Shown here: positions 26,915 to 35,526 of the stretch, piece after piece
Position numbering within the stretch: position 1 is the stretch's first letter
Layout of the letters: every line of letters begins with the position of its first letter
NCBI RefSeq assembly: GCF_000765825.2
Contig: NZ_JRPE02000003.1
Location: 124,001-188,000 of the forward strand
Length of the DNA: 64,000 nt
DNA from: Helicobacter magdeburgensis
GTDB lineage: Bacteria; Campylobacterota; Campylobacteria; Campylobacterales; Helicobacteraceae
Direction of reading: 5' to 3'
Position numbers and translations under genes: made by a program
Notes under the pieces: model-generated
What the model saw: only the letters and a program-made list of their open reading frames with translations
What the model was told of the DNA's origin: nothing
Database searches by the model: none

Positions 26915-27952
26915 GTGGTGAATATCCGCTTTTTGCTTTGTGGGATTTTTACGCTTTTTACATCTGCTGCATTATGCAGGGCAGATTCTATTTCAAACCT
27001 TGCAGAATCTAATTCTAAGGTTATCGCCCACCCTTTGATTCAGGGCTTTAGCCAAATGTTTTTTGGACTGCATACGGATAATTTTATAGAGCTTGATGAG
27101 ATGAAACAAAATAAGCTTACACAAGAAAATAACATAGAATCTGCAGATTCTAAGGACTTTAATCAAAACGATACGCAAAGCCCCAAGATTAAAAATAAGA
27201 CATCACAAAATCCACAAAATCCGCAGAATCTGCCCCTTGCTTCAAAGCCAAAAGTTTTGCTGATAATGGACGATCTTTCAAAGCTCTCTCAAATTAAGGC
27301 TTTAGAATCTTTACCCCTTAATATCACGCCCTCCATTTTTCCCAAAACCCGCCATAACGCCATAACGCCAAGCCTAGCAGAGCGTGTTATAAACAATGGC
27401 AAAAGCTTTATGATTCACTTGCCCCTAGAGGCACAAAACTTTATACAAAAAGAGCTTGAGCCTTTAAAAGTTGGCATTGACAAGCAGAGTTTAAAAGAGC
27501 AGATTCTGCAAATTAAGCGGGATTTCCCACATCTTGTGTATCTCAATAATCACACCGGATCAAAATTCACCCAAAGCAAAACGGATATGAAAAACCTGCT
27601 AGAAGTCTTTGATGAGCTTAATTTAAAGTTTATTGATAGTGTTACAATCCCTAATCCGGCAAGTGAGCTTCTCGCTAAAGAGCAAAAGCGACTGATAATG
27701 CAACGAGATATATTTTTAGATAATCAAACAAATGTCGCTTATACCAAAAAGCAACTTCAATCACTTATCCAAAAAGCAAAGAAAAAGGGCTATGCCATAG
27801 CCATTTGCCATCCGCACCCTAGCACTTTTAAGGCATTAACACAAATGCAAAAAGAGCTTAATGCTAACTTAGAGCTTGTTTCACCCAGTGAGTTAGAAAA
27901 CTTTTTGCGTGAAAACAATACTTTATCTTATGTGCGTTCGCCATTTTTCTAG
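26915..27952 (+). CDS. divergent polysaccharide deacetylase family protein (YibQ-like)
   Basis: Probable periplasmic protein with the divergent polysaccharide deacetylase fold. A hydrophobic leader (FLLCGIFTLFTSAALCRA) is followed by a Ser/Asn/Gln-rich linker up to about residue 110 with AGAATCT motifs, then the catalytic-type domain: VLLIMDDLSK, FMIHLPLEA, LNNHTGSKFT and IAICHPHPST. These are the DDL, H-P, N-H-x-G-S and H-P-H landmarks of YibQ proteins. Start is GTG at 26915 (or 26918), after AAAGGGA. It lies between minE and dprA. Activity on peptidoglycan or another glycan is inferred. Confidence 0.8.
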   Translation: MVNIRFLLCGIFTLFTSAALCRADSISNLAESNSKVIAHPLIQGFSQMFFGLHTDNFIELDEMKQNKLTQENNIESADSKDFNQNDTQSPKIKNKTSQNPQNPQNLPLASKPKVLLIMDDLSKLSQIKALESLPLNITPSIFPKTRHNAITPSLAERVINNGKSFMIHLPLEAQNFIQKELEPLKVGIDKQSLKEQILQIKRDFPHLVYLNNHTGSKFTQSKTDMKNLLEVFDELNLKFIDSVTIPNPASELLAKEQKRLIMQRDIFLDNQTNVAYTKKQLQSLIQKAKKKGYAIAICHPHPSTFKALTQMQKELNANLELVSPSELENFLRENNTLSYVRSPFF

Positions 27953-27985
27953 ATTCTAAATATGTAAGGTTTTAGGGGATTTGAA

Positions 27986-28774
27986 ATGAAACAAGCGGAT
28001 ATACAATCTTTAGAATCTATCCCTTTAAATCTCAAAGCGTTAAAAAATCCCCCAAAAAAGCTTTTTTATAAGGGCGTAGCGTTAGATTCTCTGCTTCAAG
28101 CACAGCCCAAAATCGCCATTGTCGGCACAAGAAAGCCTAATCCTTACACAAAGTCCTTTGTTGCTAAACTCGCTTCAAATATCGCAAAGCTTCAAGGTGT
28201 GGTGGTGAGCGGAGGGGCGATAGGTGTAGATATTATCGCACATACTCACGCTTTCCCACGCACGATAATGTTCTCCCCCTCAAGCCTAGATATTTACTAT
28301 CCGCGTTCAAATAAGGCTATGATTGAAAAAATGATGCAAGAATCTGTGGTAATAAGCGAGTATGAAAGCCCATATATGCCCCATAGATTTAGCTTTTTGG
28401 AGCGAAATCGGCTTGTGATTGCCCTAAGTGATGTGGTGATTATCCCTCAAGCTGATAGGCAAAGTGGCTCAATGCAGAGTGCGAGAATCGCCTGTGAGCT
28501 TAAAAAAGAGCTTTTTGTCCTGCCCCATCGTTTGGGGGAGAGTGAGGGGACACAAGAGCTTTTAGCTCAAGGCAAGGCACAATGTATTTATGATATAAAT
28601 GCGTTTTTGGAGAAGATTTTTGGCGTGAAATTGCAAGAAAATGATGAGATTTTAGAGTTTTGTATGAAGAATCCTAGCTTTGAAGAGGCGTATTTAAAAT
28701 TTGGTGAAAAGATTTATGAATACGAGCTTGAAGGTAAAATCGTGCGGGAATCAGGAAGCATACGAGTGGTGTAG
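27986..28774 (+). CDS. dprA: DNA processing protein DprA
   Basis: Binds incoming single-stranded DNA during natural transformation and loads RecA. The Rossmann-type core has IVGTRKPNPYT (about residue 45), VVSGGAIGVDI, and FLERNRLVIALSDVVIIPQA with SGSMQSAR, all family motifs. Length 262 aa is like the short Helicobacter form, with a small C-terminal extension. ATG is preceded by GGGGA. ruvX follows 2 bp after the stop, so they form one unit. Presence of dprA shows that uptake of DNA is plausible for this organism. Confidence 0.94.
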   Translation: MKQADIQSLESIPLNLKALKNPPKKLFYKGVALDSLLQAQPKIAIVGTRKPNPYTKSFVAKLASNIAKLQGVVVSGGAIGVDIIAHTHAFPRTIMFSPSSLDIYYPRSNKAMIEKMMQESVVISEYESPYMPHRFSFLERNRLVIALSDVVIIPQADRQSGSMQSARIACELKKELFVLPHRLGESEGTQELLAQGKAQCIYDINAFLEKIFGVKLQENDEILEFCMKNPSFEEAYLKFGEKIYEYELEGKIVRESGSIRVV

Positions 28775-28776
28775 CA

Positions 28777-29211
28777 ATGCAAAGCAAAAAGATTCTCGCC
28801 TGTGATGTGGGGCTAAAAAGGATAGGTTTAGCGGTTACACAACTTGGCATTATCCTGCCAATAGAGCCTATTTTGCGTAAAAATCGCAATCAAGCCTCTA
28901 AAGAACTAAGCGAGATTTTGCAAACGCGTGAGATTGAGATTCTAGTTGTTGGACTGCCAAGCGGTGGGGTGGCAGAGCATAGTGATACGCGTAAAAGAAT
29001 CTTGCATTTTGTGGGGCTTGTTGCATTTAGCGGGGAGATAGTGTATATTGATGAAGATTATACAAGCCTAGAAGCCTTGCAATCAAGTGTGTATATGGGG
29101 GTAAAAAATCGGCTTAGGATTCAAAAAGATGGGCGGCTAGATTCTCTTAGTGCGACTTTGATTTTAGAAAGATTTGTAGAATCTCAACATACTTACAATA
29201 CGAATATATAG
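28777..29211 (+). CDS. ruvX: YqgF/RuvX family nuclease (pre-16S rRNA processing / Holliday junction resolvase fold)
   Basis: RNase H-fold nuclease, 144 aa. Motifs are ILACDVGLKRIGLAVT (first catalytic Asp), VVGLPSG, and YIDEDYTSLEA near residue 90, with a closing D in DSLSATLIL. In other bacteria YqgF trims the 16S rRNA 5' end. It starts 2 bp after dprA, an arrangement found in related genomes. Downstream lies a TetR operator rather than an obvious terminator. Confidence 0.92.
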   Translation: MQSKKILACDVGLKRIGLAVTQLGIILPIEPILRKNRNQASKELSEILQTREIEILVVGLPSGGVAEHSDTRKRILHFVGLVAFSGEIVYIDEDYTSLEALQSSVYMGVKNRLRIQKDGRLDSLSATLILERFVESQHTYNTNI

Positions 29212-29218
29212 CATTATA

Positions 29219-29247
29219 AACATACTTTTGTTTGTAAAAAGTATGTT
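29219..29247. promoter_or_regulatory. inverted repeat, likely operator of the TetR gene
   Basis: Arms AACATACTTTT (29219-29229) and AAAAGTATGTT (29237-29247) with a 7-nt spacer, 50 bp before the TetR start and overlapping a TAGAAT-like -10. A third half-site AACATACTT lies at 29186-29194. Autoregulation is inferred. Confidence 0.65.
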
Positions 29248-29297
29248 AGAATCTTGGCGTGATTTTGCACTCTATATTGAGATATTAAAGGCAGGTT

Positions 29298-29939
29298 ATG
29301 GCTCTAAAAACGCCCATCAAAACGACAAATAAGATTCTAGATATTTCACTCAAACTCTTTAGCACTTATGGCTTTGAAAATGTCAAAATGCAGGATATTA
29401 TTGATAAGTTAGCATTGAGTGGATACACAAAGGGGGCGATTTATCATCATTTCAAAAACAAAGAGGATATTTTGTATGCGATTTTGGGGCGGTATGATGA
29501 GCAGAATGAAAAGATTTGGGAGATTGAACGCTCTCAAATCAATGGACGCGATAAGCTAAAAGCCCTTATTCTGCTTCATCTTCAGCATATTTTGACACAC
29601 AAGGAGATTATTAAAAGCTCCTTATCACTTTTGCGTTCTATGCAGACATTAGCCTATAAACAACAGCACACACAAACACATCTTACGCCCATTGTAGAAT
29701 CTATGATAGAAGAGGGTAATAGCGATGGCTCACTGAATGTAGCCTATCCAAAGGCAGCGAGTGAAATGTTCGTGTGGGGCGTGTATATATGGCTTGATAA
29801 TGCGTTGTATCCTTTGAATCAAATGGAATATACCTATAAAGTGCGGCATTTGCGGATAATGTGCGAGGGTGTGGGCTTAAGCGTGATTGATGAAGAGATA
29901 AGTGCGGAGTTTCTTGCCCTATGGCGAGAGATAAGATGA
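29298..29939 (+). CDS. TetR/AcrR-family transcription regulator
   Basis: N-terminal helix-turn-helix of the TetR type: ILDISLKLFSTYGFENVKMQDI and GAIYHHFKNKEDIL (residues about 12-57) are the family fingerprint. The remaining 150 residues form the ligand/dimer domain, which cannot be matched to a ligand. Length 213 aa. AGGCAGG precedes the ATG. The inverted repeat at 29219-29247 is probably its operator. No efflux gene sits beside it, so its target beyond itself is unknown; a remnant small membrane ORF lies 100 bp downstream. Confidence 0.9.
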   Translation: MALKTPIKTTNKILDISLKLFSTYGFENVKMQDIIDKLALSGYTKGAIYHHFKNKEDILYAILGRYDEQNEKIWEIERSQINGRDKLKALILLHLQHILTHKEIIKSSLSLLRSMQTLAYKQQHTQTHLTPIVESMIEEGNSDGSLNVAYPKAASEMFVWGVYIWLDNALYPLNQMEYTYKVRHLRIMCEGVGLSVIDEEISAEFLALWREIR

Positions 29940-30038
29940 TGGAGATAAGATAGCAAAGTGTGTGAAGTATTTTTTAGAATCTAGCATTGTTTGAATAGCT
30001 TTGATATAAAAATAGAATCTTAAAAAAAAGGAAGCATA

Positions 30039-30175
30039 ATGTTTGGCGAAGTGTTGTTATCTATATTTTTCTATATTCTCGTATATCATAAGCTTTATTC
30101 ATATAAGAATCCGCGTTTATATCAATGGCTTTTGTGCTAGGCAATAGCATAGCTTTACTTGTTTTTGGAGCGTGA
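30039..30175 (+). pseudogene. possible small membrane protein split by a -1 frameshift
   Basis: After AAAGGAAGCATA an ATG opens 33 codons (30039-30140) for a hydrophobic helix followed by HKLYSYKNP. A second overlapping frame (30125-30175) gives 16 more hydrophobic codons, MAFVLGNSIALLVFGA. Joined by a -1 shift near 30122 they make a plausible two-helix protein of about 45 residues. It is not recognised; the call rests on the ribosome site and hydrophobicity only. Confidence 0.3.
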
Positions 30176-30202
30176 TGTATCATTGGGGAATTTTGCGTTC
30201 TC

Positions 30203-30757
30203 TTAACTCTCCTGCACTCTCACAATCAAGCTTTGTTTTAGCCCGATAGATTCTACAATGCACTGCTCTAAGGCTCTTTGCTCCCCATTATCCACTTCGT
30301 GATCAAAGCCTAGAATATGCAAAAAGCCGTGGATAAAAAGCAAACTTATCTCATCTATAAGGGTATGATTGTAACTTTCACTCATTGTTTTGGCAAGCTC
30401 GGTGTTTATCACGATGCTTCCCAAAAGGCGTTCAAATGGGGTGGTGCCATCTAAGGGGCTAAAGTCAAAATCGCTATCCATAAAATCACACGCCATAAAA
30501 TCACATTCTAAAGGGAAGCTTAGCACATCTGTGGTGCTATCCCTGCCCCGATGAGTGCGGTTAATCTCTCTCATCGTTTTAGAATCTACAAAAACCACTT
30601 CAAGGCTGCAATGTGAAAAATCTCCCTTGATTAGCTCAAGCTTACCCAGCTCAAGTAAAAGCTTTTCTAGCTCGTTTTTATAAGGACTATTCTCATCTAT
30701 ATCAAGCCGTGGCATAGGGCTAGATTCAGTGTATCGTGTTTGCAAAGTTATCTCCAT
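30203..30757 (-). CDS. ybeY: endoribonuclease YbeY
   Basis: Zinc-dependent RNase needed for 16S rRNA 3' maturation and ribosome quality control. The metal signature HGFLHILGFDH (about residues 145-155) is complete. NRTHRGRDSTTDVLSFP is the second family block. Length 184 aa is slightly over the usual 150-160 because of an Asp/Phe/Met-rich insert (about 98-112) between the two motifs, which I have not seen in the family core. Start ATG at 30757. It stands alone, convergent with the region downstream of tetR. Confidence 0.93.
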   Translation of the reverse strand: MEITLQTRYTESSPMPRLDIDENSPYKNELEKLLLELGKLELIKGDFSHCSLEVVFVDSKTMREINRTHRGRDSTTDVLSFPLECDFMACDFMDSDFDFSPLDGTTPFERLLGSIVINTELAKTMSESYNHTLIDEISLLFIHGFLHILGFDHEVDNGEQRALEQCIVESIGLKQSLIVRVQES

Positions 30758-30929
30758 TGTATTGTGATTGTATTTCGCGTGGCGTTTTGGCGTGGATTAT
30801 ACATTTTTATGAGATTTATCTCAAGTTTAAAATCCCTTTTTAAAATCCCCTAATTTAAAATCTTTTAGCTTGATAAAAACTCACAAATTGCTATAATGCA
30901 GACTCATTTTTTATAAGCAAGGAATCGCT

Positions 30930-32780
30930 ATGGTGGATTATGGGATTAACTTTTGGGGCAATAATGACTTTATTATTTCTGAAGGCAGAGTTAAGGTGAA
31001 TTACAAGCATAGACCAGCTCTCATTGACATCGTTCAAGACGCAAGGGAGAAAGGCTATAAAGGACCTTTGCTTTTGCGTTTTCCACATTTAATCAAAAAT
31101 CAAGTGGATAAGGTGTTTAAGGCATTTGAGGGGGCGATTAAGGAGTATTCCTACAAGGGCAAGTTTAAGGCGGTTTTTCCTTTGAAGGTTAATCAAATGC
31201 CAAATTTTGTCCTGCCCCTTGTGGAGCAAAGCCAAGATAAATGCTATGGGCTAGAAGCAGGGAGTAAATCCGAGCTTATCCTAGCTATGGCTTATACGAA
31301 TAAGAACTCACCCATCACGGTCAATGGATTTAAAGATAAGGAGATGGTTTCTCTAGGTTTTTCAGCGGCGAATATGGGACACGACATTACACTAACGATT
31401 GAGGGGCTAAATGAGCTAGAGACGATTATTGAAGTGGCACACGAACTAGGAGAGCCTTATCCAAATATAGGGCTTAGAATCCGCCTTCACAGCACAGGTG
31501 TGGGAATCTGGGCAAAAAGCGGGGGTATAAATTCAAAGTTTGGGCTAACAAGCACAGAATTGCTAGAAGCCATTAAAATGCTTGAAAAAGAGCAATTGCT
31601 GCATAAATTTACGATGATTCACTTCCACATCGGCAGTCAAATCAGCGACATTTCACCGCTTAAAAAAGCCATACGAGAGGCAGGAAACATCTATGCCGAG
31701 CTAAGAAAAAAAGGGGCAAAAAACCTGCAATGTGTGAATATCGGCGGAGGCTTAGCGGTGGAATACACCCAGCACGAGGGCAAGAATAATCGCAACTACA
31801 CGCTAAGTGAGTTTAGCGGTGATGTGGTCTTTTCACTGCGAGAGATTGCCAAAAATAAAAAAGAGCCAGAGCCGGATATTTTTATAGAATCTGGTCGTTT
31901 TATTGCCGCAAGCCACGCTGTGCTTGTAGCACCGGTGCTAGAGCTTTTCTCACAAGAATACGATGAAAAAGCCCTGCGTCTTAAAAAGAGCAACCCACCG
32001 CTTATAGAGGAGCTTTTTGACTTGTATAATAGCGTGGTTGAGAAAAATGCTATTGAATATTTGCACGATAGCCTTGATCATATGGAATCTTTGCTGACAC
32101 TTTTTGACTTGGGCTATATTGATTTGCAAGATAGGAGCAATACCGAAGTGTTGGTGCATTTGATTATCAAAAAAGTTATAAAGCTTTTGAAGCATAAAAA
32201 CTATAATGAGATTTTACAGATTCAAGAGCAGGTGCAAGAGCGGTATTTGCTTAATTGTAGCTTTTTTCAAAGTTTGCCTGATTATTGGGGCTTGGCACAA
32301 AACTTCCCTGTTATGCCGCTTGATAGGCTTAATCGCCGCCCAAACCGCTCTGCTAGTTTATGGGATATTACTTGTGATAGCGATGGTGAGATTGCCTTTA
32401 ATGCGAGTTCGCCCCTGTTTTTACACGATGTAGATGTAACAAAGGAGGAGTATTTTTTGGGATTCTTCCTTGTGGGGGCGTATCAAGAGGTGCTAGGAAT
32501 GCGACATAATCTTTTTACGCACCCAACGGAGTTTAGCGTTGTCTTTGATGATGATTTAAATAAGGGCTATGAGCTAGAAAATCTCATTGAGGCACAGACG
32601 ATTTTAGATGTGCTAGATGATTTAGATTATGATACGAAAGATATTGAGCGACGACTAAAGCAACATATTGAAGAAAATCAAAATCTTGATAGTGAGGGCA
32701 AAAAGGAAATGCTCGGGCGATTATATGTAATGCTTAGTGAGAATGGCTATCTCCGCACCCTTACGACTAAAAAACAATAG
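30930..32780 (+). CDS. speA: biosynthetic arginine decarboxylase
   Basis: PLP enzyme that converts arginine to agmatine, opening the polyamine route. The PLP lysine is in FPLKVNQMP (K86). Other family landmarks are HFHIGSQI, NIGGGLAVEY, and the C-terminal WDITCDSDGE, which carries the active-site cysteine. 616 aa is normal for the SpeA class. AAGGA precedes the ATG. cysE follows 12 bp after the stop. Confidence 0.96.
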   Translation: MVDYGINFWGNNDFIISEGRVKVNYKHRPALIDIVQDAREKGYKGPLLLRFPHLIKNQVDKVFKAFEGAIKEYSYKGKFKAVFPLKVNQMPNFVLPLVEQSQDKCYGLEAGSKSELILAMAYTNKNSPITVNGFKDKEMVSLGFSAANMGHDITLTIEGLNELETIIEVAHELGEPYPNIGLRIRLHSTGVGIWAKSGGINSKFGLTSTELLEAIKMLEKEQLLHKFTMIHFHIGSQISDISPLKKAIREAGNIYAELRKKGAKNLQCVNIGGGLAVEYTQHEGKNNRNYTLSEFSGDVVFSLREIAKNKKEPEPDIFIESGRFIAASHAVLVAPVLELFSQEYDEKALRLKKSNPPLIEELFDLYNSVVEKNAIEYLHDSLDHMESLLTLFDLGYIDLQDRSNTEVLVHLIIKKVIKLLKHKNYNEILQIQEQVQERYLLNCSFFQSLPDYWGLAQNFPVMPLDRLNRRPNRSASLWDITCDSDGEIAFNASSPLFLHDVDVTKEEYFLGFFLVGAYQEVLGMRHNLFTHPTEFSVVFDDDLNKGYELENLIEAQTILDVLDDLDYDTKDIERRLKQHIEENQNLDSEGKKEMLGRLYVMLSENGYLRTLTTKKQ

Positions 32781-32792
32781 GCTAGTTGAGAT

Positions 32793-33554
32793 ATGGAAAC
32801 ACAAAAAGCAGAAGAACAAAAAGTGAGCTTGTGGTGTGTGATAAAAGAGGATTTTTGCATAGTGCGGCAAAAAGACCCTGCGATTAATAGCAGTATAGAG
32901 CTATTTTTTAATTATCCCGGGCTTATTGCTTTGGTGCATTATCGTATCGCACATCGTTTGCATAGGGCTGGATTCAAGGTTGTGGCTAGAATCATTATGG
33001 GGCTTACAGGTTTTATTACAAATGTAGATATTCACCCAGCAGCACAGATTGGTCGGCGTGTGTTTATTGACCACGCCATTGGTGTGGTGATAGGCGAGAC
33101 GGCAGAGGTAGGCAATGATGTGATGATTTATCAAGGGGTAACGCTAGGCGGAACAAGCCTTGATAAAGTCAAAAGACACCCTACCATTGAAGATGGCGTG
33201 GTGATTGGAGCGGGGGCTAAGATTCTAGGGAATATACGCGTTGGGGAGAATGCAAAGATTGGGGCGAATTCTGTGGTGATAAAAGATGTGCCTAAAGACT
33301 GCACGGCAGTTGGGATTCCCGCACGGGTAATAGTCAAAGGCAGGGCAAAAGAAGCAAGTGCGATAAACAAGCTGCCTGATATTGATAGGGCATTGTTTGA
33401 GTATCTTTTAAAACGCATACAGATTCTAGAATCTAGCCTAGATTCTGTGGATTCTACAAGCGGAGATTCTAGAAACTTAAATGAAAAGCACCAAAAAGAA
33501 AAAGAAGAGCTAGATAGAATCTACGCAGCTTTCTTGCGTAGTTTGAGGGGGTAG
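32793..33554 (+). CDS. cysE: serine O-acetyltransferase
   Basis: Makes O-acetylserine, the first step of cysteine synthesis. Left-handed hexapeptide repeats are clear (GRRVFIDHAIGVVIGE, VTLGGTS, GAGAKILGNI), with catalytic-type D-H in FIDHAIG and H in the KRHPTIEDGV loop. The 200-residue core is followed by a 50-residue tail (LESSLDSVDSTSGDS onward) encoded by four AGATTCT/AGAATCT copies at 33420-33475, then a charged helix. It probably shares a transcript with speA. The tail is not part of the usual feedback-sensing end. Confidence 0.94.
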   Translation: METQKAEEQKVSLWCVIKEDFCIVRQKDPAINSSIELFFNYPGLIALVHYRIAHRLHRAGFKVVARIIMGLTGFITNVDIHPAAQIGRRVFIDHAIGVVIGETAEVGNDVMIYQGVTLGGTSLDKVKRHPTIEDGVVIGAGAKILGNIRVGENAKIGANSVVIKDVPKDCTAVGIPARVIVKGRAKEASAINKLPDIDRALFEYLLKRIQILESSLDSVDSTSGDSRNLNEKHQKEKEELDRIYAAFLRSLRG

Positions 33555-33669
33555 ATCTTGCAGTAGATGAAAGTCAAGCCTTTTATGTAGGGTTGGGGAG
33601 ATAAAGCCCAAAGTTACGCCAAATAATAAAGGCTTAGCAAAAAACACATATAATTCTAAAACCCATAGC

Positions 33670-34692
33670 CTAAGATAAAACAAAAATATCAAATGGATAG
33701 TTTTTGCCACTTGCTTTTAGGTCTAAATACGCATCAATAGCTGTATATTCACCTTTAGCGTGGGATTTATGCCGCTCTTTTGCCTTGTCAATCATCTCTA
33801 GTTCAAACAGCACATAGAAAAACGCCATTTCCGCATTTTCATCATTATCTGCACATTCTTCAAAGAATCTAATCCATTCATCAGGGTTTAATATACCTTT
33901 GCTTTCCTTGGCGTATTGGATATATTCAAACGCACCACACCCCGCACTTTTGAAGCTTTCACTCAAATGCTTAGTTTCAATCGTGTTTGGATATTTCAAA
34001 TACACCTGCAATAATTCCTGCACCAAAGCTTTATCAAGGGTAAGGTTTGGGAGCTGGGCTACAAGCTTGTCTAAATCTTTTGAATCACCATTTTTTAGAA
34101 TCTCAAGTGTTGCGTAGCTTTTCAGCTCATCTGGATATTCTTTATCTAAAAGTGAAAAGCCATTTTTATAATTGGCTTTAATCTTGTTTTTGAGATTTTG
34201 GAGATTAAACTTATTGTCCTTGCTTAAATGATATTTTTTCAAATCCACAACTTTGCCACTCATCACATCTTTGTAGGTTTCAAATAGGCTATCAATTTTT
34301 CGGTTAAAACTCTCCATAGAATCAAGTCTAGGCTTAAGATAGAATCTTTGCAAGATTTTTGATAAATCCCCAAAGGCTTTGCGTTTATATACGCGGTCTT
34401 TAATGGGTTGATTGAGCGCTTGTTCGTTGATTTGCGTAAGGAGCTTGTCATAGTCATTTTTACGATGATAATCTTCTAGCATTTCTTTCGCCCACGCTGA
34501 AGCAAAGAAAATCAAAGTCATTATAAAAAACACAAGCACAATCACTAGAATCCAAACCGCCACAGGCAATGTTAGCTGTGTTGTGCTAAAGGGCAAATCA
34601 TAAGTATAAGTGCTAGATTCCAAACTATACACATATAGCCCCATAATAAACATAAAGACAAATGAGAAAATAACATAATATTTGAGTTTCAT
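33670..34692 (-). CDS. conserved Campylobacterota membrane protein of unknown function
   Basis: Two N-terminal membrane helices (about residues 5-24 and 42-68) followed by a 270-residue soluble, mainly helical domain without motifs I recognise. The start ATG at 34692 follows GGAGCGAT and directly abuts the stop of the dksA-like gene. It is the last member of a five-gene minus-strand cluster (inositol monophosphatase-like, accD, rlmH, dksA-like, this gene). I cannot assign a function; neighbouring genes suggest a housekeeping role. Confidence 0.8.
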   Translation of the reverse strand: MKLKYYVIFSFVFMFIMGLYVYSLESSTYTYDLPFSTTQLTLPVAVWILVIVLVFFIMTLIFFASAWAKEMLEDYHRKNDYDKLLTQINEQALNQPIKDRVYKRKAFGDLSKILQRFYLKPRLDSMESFNRKIDSLFETYKDVMSGKVVDLKKYHLSKDNKFNLQNLKNKIKANYKNGFSLLDKEYPDELKSYATLEILKNGDSKDLDKLVAQLPNLTLDKALVQELLQVYLKYPNTIETKHLSESFKSAGCGAFEYIQYAKESKGILNPDEWIRFFEECADNDENAEMAFFYVLFELEMIDKAKERHKSHAKGEYTAIDAYLDLKASGKNYPFDIFVLS

Positions 34693-35049
34693 CTATCGCT
34701 CCTTTTTTTGAGATTTTTCATAAAGCTCACGGCAATTAATGCAATACTTTGCGTGAGGCTTGACTTTGAGACGCTCCACACCAATTTCATCATCGCACAT
34801 TTCACAGATTCCAAAGATACCATCTTTAATTTTTTGCAAGGAGTTGCGAATATCACGCATTTCATTATGATACAAATCAATCATACCCATTTCTAAATTC
34901 CCCTGCAGTCCAGCCCGGACAATATCGCCCTCATCTTTATGATGTGTATCTTGGATATTTTTTATCTGCGTATTTTTGTGGCTAATACTCTCACTTAGCT
35001 TGTGAAGTCGTTCATTAAGAAGTGTTTCAAAAAATTGATAATCAATCAT
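34693..35049 (-). CDS. dksA: DksA/TraR-family zinc-finger regulator
   Basis: Binds RNA polymerase in the secondary channel and modulates rRNA and amino acid promoters, with ppGpp in many bacteria. The zinc finger cysteines are C82, C85, C103 and C106, after a coiled-coil half with an acidic stretch (HKDEGD). Length 118 aa is shorter than E. coli DksA but like the Campylobacter form. GGAGGA gives a strong ribosome site. The order accD-rlmH-dksA matches what I recall of C. jejuni. Confidence 0.88.
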   Translation of the reverse strand: MIDYQFFETLLNERLHKLSESISHKNTQIKNIQDTHHKDEGDIVRAGLQGNLEMGMIDLYHNEMRDIRNSLQKIKDGIFGICEMCDDEIGVERLKVKPHAKYCINCRELYEKSQKKER

Positions 35050-35067
35050 TGTGTCCTCCTTGTATCT

Positions 35068-35526
35068 CTATTTATGGTAAGGGTGAGAGTGCAAAATACT
35101 CAATGCCCGATAGATTTGCTCACATAGCACGAGTTTAGCGATTTTATGGCTAAGGGTTAGGGTGCTAAGACTAATGCTTTGACATAGATTCAAAAATTCT
35201 TTTTCAAAGCCATACGCCCCACCGATAAAAAATTGAATGATATTTTGGGAATCTAAAAGGCGTGAAAAGCCCTGTGAATCATAGCTTTTTCCTTGTGGGT
35301 GCAGGGCGAGATTAAGGGCATTTGGCTTAATATGTGGCAAAAAAGCCTGTGTGTAAGCATTTTTAGCGTGAGTGGCTGAAATCTTTTGGGCTTTAAGCAC
35401 ACTTTGGGGCATAAGCTCAAAGCTTTCTATATAAGCACCAAACTGCCTACACTGCATACATAGCTCCTCCTGCACCGCTTGATATTTTATGTCTTTTTTA
35501 GCTATAGAATAGATGTTGATTTGCAT
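35068..35526 (-). CDS. rlmH: 23S rRNA (pseudouridine-1915) N3-methyltransferase RlmH
   Basis: SPOUT methyltransferase acting on the ribosome A site. The C-terminal knot motif FFIGGAYGF (about residue 100) followed by LSLSTLTLSHKIAKLVLCEQIYRA and HPYHK matches RlmH. 152 aa is normal. The ATG at 35526 lies 29 bp inside the end of accD, an unusually long overlap that points to translational coupling. The first 60 residues are less typical than the knot. Confidence 0.9.
   Translation of the reverse strand: MQINIYSIAKKDIKYQAVQEELCMQCRQFGAYIESFELMPQSVLKAQKISATHAKNAYTQAFLPHIKPNALNLALHPQGKSYDSQGFSRLLDSQNIIQFFIGGAYGFEKEFLNLCQSISLSTLTLSHKIAKLVLCEQIYRALSILHSHPYHK

Noticed and set aside
33576-33635. Inverted AAGCCTTT ... 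AAAGGCTT between cysE and a convergent gene
   Set aside because: The loop is over 40 bases with one mismatch at the end; too weak to call a terminator or element.
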